Shown: one piece after another, positions 1 through 6,155 of the stretch | Position numbering within the stretch: position 1 is the stretch's first letter | Layout of the letters: the number at the start of each line of letters is the position of its first letter | Origin: Flavobacteriales bacterium | GTDB lineage: Bacteria > Bacteroidota > Bacteroidia > Flavobacteriales_D > Sanyastnellaceae | NCBI GenBank assembly: GCA_947460525.1 | Contig: CANHIV010000072.1 | Span: 1-6,155, forward strand | DNA length: 6,155 nt | Direction: 5' to 3' | Position numbers and translations under genes: made by a program | The notes under the pieces: model-generated | Told to the model about the DNA's origin: nothing | Databases searched by the model: none | What the model saw: the letters and a program-made list of their open reading frames with translations, nothing else

Positions 1-810
1 GATTTAAAAAGCACCCCCATTTCCCTCAACAAAGGGATTCAATCTGGACAAGGTGAATGGGTGATGATACTGGGCGCCCATAGTGCGCTTCCCATTGATT
101 ATCTGAGCATATGTGTGGAACGAATCAACGCCCATTCAGATATTGATTGTATTGGCGGATGGATTCAAAACCATTATCACGACAATACCGCACAAACGAT
201 TGGATGGGCAATGAGTTCCTCATTTGGCGTGGGCAATGCCCACTTCAGAACGGGTCAACAGAAAGGCTTTGTAGATACTGTTGCATTTGGGATGTACAGA
301 AGAGCATGCATGGAAAATATTGGATTGTTCAATGAGGAGTTGTCGCGTAACCAAGATGATGAATTGAACTATCGCTTCATTCAAGCAGGATACAAAATTT
401 ATCTGGATCCCGAGATTAAATGCACCTACTATGTTCGCAGCAGTTGGAAAAAAGTGAGCAGCCAGTACTTTCAATATGGCCTATGGAAAGTGTATGTGAA
501 TGTATTGCATGGACAAATCACTACCATCCGACAAATGATTCCTGCACTTTTCGTTGCCTATCTCGCATTTGCAATAGCACTGCTGTTTCTTGTCCCCTCC
601 TTCAAATGGATTTGGTTAAGTGGCGCCATTGCATATGTCGCCATTGGCATGTATGCTGCTACTCAAAAGAGCTTTCAATTCGCTTTCAAAATATTCTTCG
701 CTTTTTTCTTGCTTCACATGAGTTATGGCTTGGGCTATTGGAAAGGAATCTTTCAATTCTTTCTTTTAAAGAACAAGCCAAAATCTCAACAAGCATCGCA
801 CAACAGATAA
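1..810 (+). CDS. ExoA-like family 2 glycosyltransferase, C-terminal part (5' end outside window)
   Basis: Frame 1 is open from base 1 to the TAA at 808-810, giving 269 visible residues; the true start lies upstream. The internal GTG/ATG at 61/64 is not the start, because the preceding codons (NKGIQSGQGEWV) belong to the usual family 2 fold. A GAHS segment (visible residues 25-28) sits where the metal-binding motif is expected. It is followed by SFGVGNAHFR, then VDTVAFGMYRR and the RNQDDELNYR block, whose QDDE (118-121) should carry the catalytic base. QYFQYGLWK (155-163) follows. Three hydrophobic stretches at about 180-200, 203-221 and 227-255 should anchor it in the inner membrane. This resembles the succinoglycan ExoA-type group, which transfers sugars from nucleotide donors to lipid-linked glycans on the cytoplasmic face. 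Donor and acceptor cannot be read from the sequence. The mannosidase gene starts four bases after the stop, suggesting cotranscription. The family call is firm; the ExoA subgroup is likely. Confidence 0.88.
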   Translation, partial: DLKSTPISLNKGIQSGQGEWVMILGAHSALPIDYLSICVERINAHSDIDCIGGWIQNHYHDNTAQTIGWAMSSSFGVGNAHFRTGQQKGFVDTVAFGMYRRACMENIGLFNEELSRNQDDELNYRFIQAGYKIYLDPEIKCTYYVRSSWKKVSSQYFQYGLWKVYVNVLHGQITTIRQMIPALFVAYLAFAIALLFLVPSFKWIWLSGAIAYVAIGMYAATQKSFQFAFKIFFAFFLLHMSYGLGYWKGIFQFFLLKNKPKSQQASHNR

Positions 811-814
811 ACAC

Positions 815-3139
815 ATGAAGTCGATCTCATTTGCCTTTTCCCTATTGCTTCAAATCATTATTTCTACAATGACTGCACAAGAGAAAATACTTCCTTTAAA
901 TCAGCTGAGCTGGGAATTTTCTGCGGCCAACGATCCCATAAAATTTCCGGCACAAGTTCCAGGGAATGTCTTTTTGGATCTTGAAAAAAATGGACTTCTT
1001 CAAAATCCACTTTTAGGATTGGGAGAAGAAAAAGCCCAATGGGTTAGTCATCAAGATTGGGAATACACCACGAGCAATATCATTTGCGCACCGCTTGAAA
1101 AAGGCCAGCGGGCTTTTTTGCATTTGCCAGAGATGGATACTTATTGTGATGTCTATTGGAATGGTCAATTCTTGACCCGAACCGACAACGCATTTATCCA
1201 TTGGAAAATTGACATCACTGACCGTATACAGGCCAACAATCAGCTTCGCTTTGTATTTTACTCTCCTTACAAAATTGCTGAGCAAAAACTAAAAAAACTT
1301 GCCTACCCCATACCCGGTGACAGCATACGCGCTGTTACTCGAAAACCGCAATACGAATTTGGATGGGACTGGGGGCCAAAATTAGCGGGTTGTGGAATAC
1401 GACAAAATCCGTATATCGTAATTGAGGATGAGAATAATATTCAAGAGGCTTATATAAAACTTGGAAACAAAGAAAATGACCCTTTGGAATTGAATTTAAG
1501 TGTTGCCTTGGCCAAAGGACAACATTTGACGGTTAAGGTTTTTGATGTTACACAAAGTGAAATAGAGCTTTTGTCCAAATCCATTGATCAAGAAAAAAAC
1601 AGATTTCCATTCACACTACCCGTTGATGTAAAATGGTCAACCGGCCATTCAGCGCAATCCTCATTGAGAAAAATTGAAGTCCGCCTGTACAAGGATGGAA
1701 AATGTATTTCAACTAAAAAGTTTACCACCGCTCCTAGAAGTATCGCCTTGATTCAGGAAAAAGACCAATGGGGCACTTCCTTTTACTTTGAACTAAACAA
1801 CAAAAAAATATTTATCAAAGGCGCCAACTACATTCCCATCAAATATTTTCACGAGCAAGCAACAGAAGCGGATTACCGGACTTTGATGGAGCGTTGCAAA
1901 TCTGCCAACATCAACATGTTGCGTGTATGGGGCGGTGGGATTTACGAACCCGATATTTTCTATGACCTTTGTGACGAATATGGGATTATGGTATGGCAAG
2001 ATTTCATGTACGCCTGCTCTATGTATCCCGGAGATCCTGCATTTATGTTGAGCGCTAAACAAGAAGCCGAAGAACATGTAAAGCGTTTGAGTCATCATCC
2101 ATGCATGGCGCTTTGGTGCGGAAACAATGAAAATAGCGAAGGTTGGGAAAGATGGGGATGGAAGATGGGACTGCATCCCAATTATGAAAAAAAACTACAA
2201 CGCGCATACAATGATTTGTTTTTAAAGACACTTCCTGAAACTGTCAAAAACTATTCTTCACTCCCCTACTGGCCTTCATCGCCGCTTTGGGGAAGAGGAG
2301 ATGCCCGATCTCTGGTGGAAGGTGATTCTCACTATTGGGGGGTGTGGCATGACGCGGAAAACTTTGAAGTATTGATGACCAAAATTCCAAGGTTCATGTC
2401 AGAATTCGGCATGCAAAGTTATCCGTCTCAGAAAGTTCAAAATGAAATGTGCAGCGAAGGAAAATTTCATCCCAAGGACCCTGGCATTGCCATGCATCAA
2501 AAACACAATCGGGGATTCTCATTGATGCACCAATACATGCAATACTGGCACCCCACTGGAGAAACTTTAATGCATGAGGATTATGCTTTGCTCACGCAAT
2601 ATGTGCAAGCAGAAGGCATGACCATGGGCATCGAGGCGCAAAGAAGACACTCCGATAAATGCGGTGGAACAATGTTTTGGCAATTGAACGATGTTTGGCC
2701 ATCCTTCTCATGGAGTGCCATGGACTGGCACTTTCAACCCAAACCATTTTTAGAACAACTTACCTATGCTTATGGTCCTTATCTAGCCTCGGGAGAATGG
2801 AACGGAAAAGAATGGAGCTTGTACATCATCAATGAATTTGCGGCCATGCCCAACACCCGCATCACCATCCGATACAAGAAAGGCGATAAGATTCTCAATC
2901 AGTGGACGCTGAATAGCAACATAGAAGTTCAATCGAAAGTTGTTTTTAAAACCAAAGAAATAAAACCAGAATTGGATGCCTATTTCGAAGTGGTTTGTGA
3001 ACACAATGAACTACCCAATCATCATTATGAAAGGAAGATGAAATCAAAAGGGATTTCGGAATCCTTTATGGTGCCGAAAGTTGAAAATGGAAAATGGAGC
3101 TGTGCGCCTATGAAAATAAAAACTACGGAAGTTGAATAG
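815..3139 (+). CDS. Secreted GH2 beta-mannosidase
   Basis: A complete 774-residue glycoside hydrolase family 2 enzyme, expected to release beta-linked mannose from non-reducing ends of glycans. Residues 1-21 form a signal peptide (Lys2, a hydrophobic core, then TMTA before Gln22), so it should act in the periplasm or outside the cell. Domains in order are an N-terminal sugar-binding jelly roll (about 30-205, with DWEY at 81-84 and WDWGP at 184-188, the latter typical of beta-mannosidases), an Ig-like sandwich (about 207-310), a TIM barrel (about 315-660) and a short C-terminal beta domain. The barrel holds NMLRVWGGGIYEPD, VWQDFMYACSMYP, the acid/base Glu439 in WCGNNE, the nucleophile Glu530 in SEFG, and WQLNDVWPS. 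The start follows the glycosyltransferase stop by four bases with only an A-rich leader and no Shine-Dalgarno. The protein is shorter than the roughly 850 residues usual for the family, mostly at the C-terminus. Its last 17 bp overlap the opposing gene. Family call is very secure; natural substrate is unknown. Confidence 0.95.
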   Translation: MKSISFAFSLLLQIIISTMTAQEKILPLNQLSWEFSAANDPIKFPAQVPGNVFLDLEKNGLLQNPLLGLGEEKAQWVSHQDWEYTTSNIICAPLEKGQRAFLHLPEMDTYCDVYWNGQFLTRTDNAFIHWKIDITDRIQANNQLRFVFYSPYKIAEQKLKKLAYPIPGDSIRAVTRKPQYEFGWDWGPKLAGCGIRQNPYIVIEDENNIQEAYIKLGNKENDPLELNLSVALAKGQHLTVKVFDVTQSEIELLSKSIDQEKNRFPFTLPVDVKWSTGHSAQSSLRKIEVRLYKDGKCISTKKFTTAPRSIALIQEKDQWGTSFYFELNNKKIFIKGANYIPIKYFHEQATEADYRTLMERCKSANINMLRVWGGGIYEPDIFYDLCDEYGIMVWQDFMYACSMYPGDPAFMLSAKQEAEEHVKRLSHHPCMALWCGNNENSEGWERWGWKMGLHPNYEKKLQRAYNDLFLKTLPETVKNYSSLPYWPSSPLWGRGDARSLVEGDSHYWGVWHDAENFEVLMTKIPRFMSEFGMQSYPSQKVQNEMCSEGKFHPKDPGIAMHQKHNRGFSLMHQYMQYWHPTGETLMHEDYALLTQYVQAEGMTMGIEAQRRHSDKCGGTMFWQLNDVWPSFSWSAMDWHFQPKPFLEQLTYAYGPYLASGEWNGKEWSLYIINEFAAMPNTRITIRYKKGDKILNQWTLNSNIEVQSKVVFKTKEIKPELDAYFEVVCEHNELPNHHYERKMKSKGISESFMVPKVENGKWSCAPMKIKTTEVE

Positions 3140-4733
3140 ACAGTTTACGTTCTGTCTCATTGGACTCTGAGCTCATCATCTTAGAAACGGAATGCAAGCT
3201 ATCGTTACCGTCTCTAATTTCAATTTGGTAACTTCTATTGGCCACGATTTGCGTTTTAGCAATTCCGTCTTTGTCGGTAGTTGCCTTGGCCACTTCTACC
3301 CCATACTCATCCATCCAATACACTTCAATTCCTTTGACACCTTTTCCACGTTTGGTGTGAATGAAACCTTCCACTTCAATGTACTGATAAAGCGCAACAG
3401 CGGATGAGGCCATTTGATAATTAGAAATATCAATCTGATACAAATCTCGCTCTCCAAATGAATCGTCAAATTCAGCAGACAAATACATCAACTTGCTATC
3501 ACGTGTAATGGACATGGTGGACTCTTCATTTACTGTATTGATGGGGTAACCCAAATTCAGGGGAGCCGTCCAAGAACCATTTACAAATTCTGATCGAAAC
3601 AAATCATATCCCCCCAAAGACAAATGTCCATTGGATGCAAAGAATATTGACTTTCCGTTGGGGTGAACAAAAACAAATTTCTCATCTCCCGTGGTGTTAA
3701 TAATGGGGCCAAGATTCTTAGGATCTGTCCAGATACCATTTTTCTTTTCACTCACATAAATATCACCTCTTCCCAAACCCTTGTCGCGCTCACTGACGAA
3801 ATACAAAAAATTTCCATCCTCCGTGATACTGGTTGAACTCTCAAATCTTTTGGTATTGATCGGAAACATCAATGGCGTTGCAGCTGTGAATTCCTTGATA
3901 TTCTCATCCCAATTGGAAAAGTAAATATCCCCAGCTACCTTGCCATCGTTCTTATAAACATACATCGCATTTCCATCTGGCGTTATGCTCAATATGCCGT
4001 CATGCGTTTCGGTATTGACCTTGCCCTCCACCTTTTCAGCTTCAGACCACTTCCCATCAGAAGATTTCACTGAAAAATAGATATCCTCATAAAATTTAAA
4101 ATCAGAATTCTCATCCACTCTACCACCCGTAGTGTTGGCCCTTCTTGACGTAAAATACAACGCATTTCCATCAGCTGTAACGCTAGGAGAATATTCCTCA
4201 TATCGAGAATTCACGTCCTTGCCCATATTGGTAATTTTCACATTCACCGGCTTGGCCATCATGGCTTTGGCATAACGACACTCCTGAATATATCTCTTGG
4301 TTTCAGGAAATACTGGCTCTGTTGTAGAAATATCCTTCAAATACATCTCGTAATAAGAGATGGCTTTGTCCAGTTGACCCAAACGATGGTAACACTTGCC
4401 ATAAAACAATGTAGCATCAGAGGAAACAAAAGATTGCGTTGCGGTGGCTTTGTTTAAATAATCCAAAGCCACTTGATATTTCTTTAATCGATAATAGCAA
4501 TCTGCGGTGTTATAAAGCGCAATATAATGGCTGGAATCCACATCCAAAACAGCACGATAATCCGTTAATGCTCCACGAACATTGTTGTTGTCTGATTTTC
4601 TTCTTGCGCTGGTAATCTTTCCCGGAATGGCCGCACGATCCAACAGAAGCAATGTTCTTTCTGTTGTATCTACTTGAGCAATGGTCAATAATTCCATCAA
4701 ACAGAACGAAACAACCCACAATAATTTTTTCAT
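3123..4733 (-). CDS. Exported TPR / PD40 beta-propeller / regulatory-like domain protein (PorE-like, without OmpA domain)
   Basis: 536 residues, complete, from ATG at 4733 to TAG at 3123-3125. Residues 1-19 look like a signal peptide (Lys2, Lys3, hydrophobic core, TIA before Gln20). Two TPR-like helical repeats follow at about 52-97 and 104-136. Five PD40/WD40-like units span about 178-435; each has an ADG-x-LYF-like strand and then a D-[IL]-[YF] turn, with the Asp at 217, 269, 324, 377 and 430, a period of 52-55 residues. Residues about 452-510 look like a carboxypeptidase-regulatory-like or CNA-B-type sandwich (VEGFIHTKRGKGVKGIEVYW, TTDKDGIA). This order is that of Bacteroidota PorE/OmpA-like envelope proteins, but the peptidoglycan-binding OmpA C-terminal domain is absent. 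A role as a periplasmic or outer-membrane scaffold, possibly linked to type IX secretion or gliding, is inferred only. No catalytic motif was seen. It is convergent with the mannosidase gene and divergent from murQ, so it is probably transcribed alone. Confidence 0.9.
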   Translation of the reverse strand: MKKLLWVVSFCLMELLTIAQVDTTERTLLLLDRAAIPGKITSARRKSDNNNVRGALTDYRAVLDVDSSHYIALYNTADCYYRLKKYQVALDYLNKATATQSFVSSDATLFYGKCYHRLGQLDKAISYYEMYLKDISTTEPVFPETKRYIQECRYAKAMMAKPVNVKITNMGKDVNSRYEEYSPSVTADGNALYFTSRRANTTGGRVDENSDFKFYEDIYFSVKSSDGKWSEAEKVEGKVNTETHDGILSITPDGNAMYVYKNDGKVAGDIYFSNWDENIKEFTAATPLMFPINTKRFESSTSITEDGNFLYFVSERDKGLGRGDIYVSEKKNGIWTDPKNLGPIINTTGDEKFVFVHPNGKSIFFASNGHLSLGGYDLFRSEFVNGSWTAPLNLGYPINTVNEESTMSITRDSKLMYLSAEFDDSFGERDLYQIDISNYQMASSAVALYQYIEVEGFIHTKRGKGVKGIEVYWMDEYGVEVAKATTDKDGIAKTQIVANRSYQIEIRDGNDSLHSVSKMMSSESNETERKLSIQLP

Positions 4734-4782
4734 GTTAACGAATTTAGAACGAAGTTAGCGAAGAATTTAATTCGGCACAAAG
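4734..4782. promoter_or_regulatory. Divergent intergenic region between the PD40 gene and murQ
   Basis: This 49-bp AT-rich gap must carry, or partly carry, the promoters of two divergent genes. For the minus-strand PD40 gene there is a plausible Bacteroidota-type promoter: TTTG (complement of 4778-4781), a 20-bp spacer, then TAACTTCG (complement of 4750-4757). The latter matches the TAnnTTTG -7 consensus at all but one fixed base. It would leave a leader of only about ten bases. For murQ the best -7-like match is TAATTCGG at 4768-4775, with two mismatches, so its promoter may lie inside the PD40 gene's 5' end. Neither start has a Shine-Dalgarno sequence. The promoter calls are pattern matches only. 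Confidence 0.35.
4739..4769. repeat. Short tandem CGAA-type repeats in the divergent spacer
   Basis: CGAATTTAG (4739-4747) and CGAAGTTAG (4750-4758) agree at 8 of 9 positions and start 11 bp apart, about one helical turn. A third, looser copy, CGAAGAATTTA, begins at 4759. In addition CGAATT (4739-4744) is inverted as AATTCG (4769-4774). The unit could be an operator for a regulator serving one or both divergent genes. Read on the minus strand, the first two copies are TAAATTCG and TAACTTCG, so they may simply be two -7-like boxes. In AT-rich DNA, short repeats like these also arise by chance. Confidence 0.35.
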
Positions 4783-5598
4783 ATGATGGAAAACACCACG
4801 GAAAGCAACAGCAAATACGACCATTTGGAGCAGGTTGGCACCACTCAGATTTTGCAATACATCAATCAAGAAGATCTAACTGTCCCGATGGTTGTTCAAG
4901 GCTGTATTCCTCAGATTTCAGCGCTTGTAGATGCCATTGTACCCAGAATGAAGAATGGCGGAAGGTTAATTTACATGGGCGCAGGAACCAGCGGAAGGCT
5001 TGGGATTGTTGATGCCTCTGAATGTCCTCCCACATTTGGTGTTCCGCACGATTGGGTGATTGGCATAATCGCCGGAGGTGACGACGCCATTCGTTATCCT
5101 GTTGAAGGTGCAGAAGACAGTGAAGAGCAAGGTAGACTTGATTTGCTGAGCTACCAACCACAACCAGACGACGTACTTGTTGGAATTGCTGCAAGTGGTC
5201 GCACGCCATATGTATTGGGCGCAATGCGCGCTGCAAAATCTTTGGGTATGATCACTGGAAGTATTACTTGTAATCAAGGCAGCGGACTAGCGCTTGAAGC
5301 AGATTTTCCGATAGTTGCAGTAGTAGGTCCAGAAGTGGTCACTGGCAGCACAAGAATGAAATCTGGAACGGCGCAGAAACTCATTTTAAACATGATCTCC
5401 ACCAGTGTAATGATTGGATTGGGAAGAGTGGTTGGAAATAAAATGGTAGATATGCAATTGTCCAATCAAAAGTTGGTTCTACGCGGGAGTAAAATGGTGG
5501 CAGAAAAAACGGGGCTCGACATAGAAACTGCAAAAGGACTTTTACTACAACACGGCTCTGTTCGCAAAGCCGTACTAGCTTTTGAAAACCATGCATGA
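4783..5598 (+). CDS. murQ: N-acetylmuramic acid 6-phosphate etherase (MurQ)
   Basis: 271 residues, cytoplasmic. MurQ cleaves the lactyl ether of MurNAc 6-phosphate, giving GlcNAc 6-phosphate and D-lactate, and so returns peptidoglycan amino sugars to metabolism. The single SIS domain carries the family signatures: MGAGTSGRLG (65-74, sugar-phosphate loop), DASECPPTFG (77-86), IAGGDDAIRYPVEGAEDS (96-113), AASGRTPYVLGAM (136-148) and GSTRMKSGTAQKL (188-200). Glu80 and Glu111 align by motif and spacing with the catalytic Glu83 and Glu114 of the E. coli enzyme. The protein is a little shorter than E. coli MurQ (about 298), mainly at the ends. Two consecutive ATGs (4783 and 4786) could each serve as start; the first is annotated. 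It is divergent from the PD40 gene and overlaps the next gene by 8 bp. No MurNAc transporter or anhydro-MurNAc kinase gene is in the window, so the source of its substrate is not shown here. Confidence 0.97.
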   Translation: MMENTTESNSKYDHLEQVGTTQILQYINQEDLTVPMVVQGCIPQISALVDAIVPRMKNGGRLIYMGAGTSGRLGIVDASECPPTFGVPHDWVIGIIAGGDDAIRYPVEGAEDSEEQGRLDLLSYQPQPDDVLVGIAASGRTPYVLGAMRAAKSLGMITGSITCNQGSGLALEADFPIVAVVGPEVVTGSTRMKSGTAQKLILNMISTSVMIGLGRVVGNKMVDMQLSNQKLVLRGSKMVAEKTGLDIETAKGLLLQHGSVRKAVLAFENHA

Positions 5599-6155
5599 TC
5601 TTGAGCCGTTCTATGGATGGAGAGATTTTTATGTGGCTAGTGAAGATCCACGGTCTCCTTTTTTCAATCGAGAATATTCCGAGTTTGAATTTTCAGAGAA
5701 GATTTACAACCATTACATCCATCCCCAATGGGATAGTATGGATAGTCAAACTTTGTTTTTAAAGATACTTTATGCTGAGTACGATGAAGGCTATGCCATT
5801 ATTGAACTCATAGGAGAATGGAATGACTTGTTGTACAACGACATCATGATTCTAAAGCGCGACATCATTGATTCCCTAATTCATGAAGGAATCACCAAAT
5901 TCATACTCATTGGAGAAAACGTTTTGAACTTCCATTCCTCTGATGAATGTTATTATGAAGAATGGCTTGATGATATAATGGACGATGATGGTTGGATTGC
6001 AATGGTCAATTTCAGGAGCCATGTCTTGAAAGACTTTTCAGCGGCTCAGATAGATCGCTACATCGTTTCAGGAGGGAAGCTGCAAACCGAAGAATGGAGA
6101 ACCTTCCTTCCCTTTGATTTCTTTGACCATATTGAAAACCAAGTCATGAAAAGAA
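5591..6155 (+). CDS. Acidic protein of unknown function, coupled to murQ (3' end outside window)
   Basis: The frame opened by ATG 5591 runs 188 codons to the window edge without a stop. In-frame TAG codons at 5522 and 5576 limit upstream extension; 5591 is the only ATG, and TTG 5582 is the only other near start. The ATG lies within the last codons of murQ, an 8-bp overlap in another frame that suggests translational coupling. Counting residues gives 38 Asp/Glu against 15 Lys/Arg, with many aromatics, so the product should be acidic and soluble; there is no signal peptide or membrane segment. Hydrophobic strand-like stretches (YAIIELIG at 68-75, KFILIGE at 103-109, GWIAMVNF at 134-141) alternate with helix-like ones (NDIMILKRDIIDSLIHEG, 83-100), suggesting an alpha/beta fold. 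An acidic cluster, YYEEWLDDIMDDDGW, spans 121-135. I recognise no family or catalytic motif. Unbroken codon-like sequence and tight linkage to murQ make it very likely a real gene. Confidence 0.85.
   Translation, partial: MHDLEPFYGWRDFYVASEDPRSPFFNREYSEFEFSEKIYNHYIHPQWDSMDSQTLFLKILYAEYDEGYAIIELIGEWNDLLYNDIMILKRDIIDSLIHEGITKFILIGENVLNFHSSDECYYEEWLDDIMDDDGWIAMVNFRSHVLKDFSAAQIDRYIVSGGKLQTEEWRTFLPFDFFDHIENQVMKR

Noticed and set aside
420..818. A 132-codon plus-strand open frame overlapping the glycosyltransferase end.
   Set aside because: It is a +2 frame shadow rich in Cys, His and Ser. The glycosyltransferase frame is intact with clear motifs and membrane segments.
1793..2176. A 127-codon open frame on the minus strand inside the mannosidase gene.
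   Set aside because: It lies opposite the highly conserved catalytic barrel, has no recognisable domain, and is explained as a shadow of the real frame.
3138..3157. Inverted repeat AGACAG / CTGTCT with an 8-base loop right at the mannosidase stop codon, as a possible bidirectional terminator.
   Set aside because: The stem is only 6 bp with three G/C pairs, no T-tract follows directly on either strand, and the repeat lies inside the PD40 coding sequence.
3140..3184. In-frame readthrough of the mannosidase TAG would add 14 codons before the next stop, a possible extended or broken C-terminus.
   Set aside because: The added residues do not resemble the family and the bases already code for the PD40 protein on the other strand. 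The stop looks genuine.
4700..4733. Lipoprotein signal (lipobox) around Cys11 of the PD40 protein.
   Set aside because: The Cys sits in the hydrophobic core only about seven residues after the Lys pair, with Val-Ser-Phe before it, which does not fit a lipobox. A standard signal peptide ending near Ala19-Gln20 fits better.
4862..5277. Two overlapping minus-strand open frames of 124 and 103 codons inside murQ.
   Set aside because: They run antisense to strongly conserved MurQ motifs, and their compositions (Gln/His/Arg-rich or Cys/Ser/Thr-rich) are unlike real proteins.

Overview
The window looks like an ordinary stretch of a Bacteroidota chromosome, probably Flavobacteriia or a relative. This is inferred from protein style: a TPR/PD40 envelope protein, signal peptides ending in Ala-Gln, start codons without Shine-Dalgarno sequences, and moderately AT-rich DNA. 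No database search was possible, so the taxonomic call is an inference. There are no RNA genes, insertion sequences, CRISPR arrays, integrase genes or frameshifts. Nearly every base is coding, and the only intergenic gap longer than a few bases is 49 bp.

Layout, left to right. (1) Bases 1-810, + strand: the C-terminal part of an ExoA-like family 2 glycosyltransferase with membrane segments, cut by the left edge. (2) Four bases later, 815-3139, + strand: a complete secreted GH2 beta-mannosidase with both catalytic glutamates. (3) 3123-4733, - strand: an exported protein with TPRs, five PD40 propeller repeats and a C-terminal regulatory-like domain. It resembles the type IX secretion protein PorE but lacks the OmpA peptidoglycan-binding domain. 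Its 3' end overlaps the mannosidase by 17 bp. (4) A 49-bp divergent spacer containing a short tandem CGAA-type repeat. (5) 4783-5598, + strand: MurQ, N-acetylmuramic acid 6-phosphate etherase. (6) 5591 to the right edge, + strand: a strongly acidic protein of unknown function, 188 codons visible with no stop, whose start overlaps the end of murQ by 8 bp.

The genes fall into three transcription units: glycosyltransferase plus mannosidase, the lone PD40 protein, and murQ plus the acidic protein. The shared theme is the cell envelope: glycan synthesis at the inner membrane, exo-mannosidase trimming outside the cytoplasm, a periplasmic or outer-membrane scaffold-type protein, and peptidoglycan recycling in the cytoplasm. 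That theme is inferred from gene content. I found no clear evidence of a novel multi-gene system. The least explained elements are the acidic gene coupled to murQ, the OmpA-less PorE-like protein, and the repeats in the divergent spacer.
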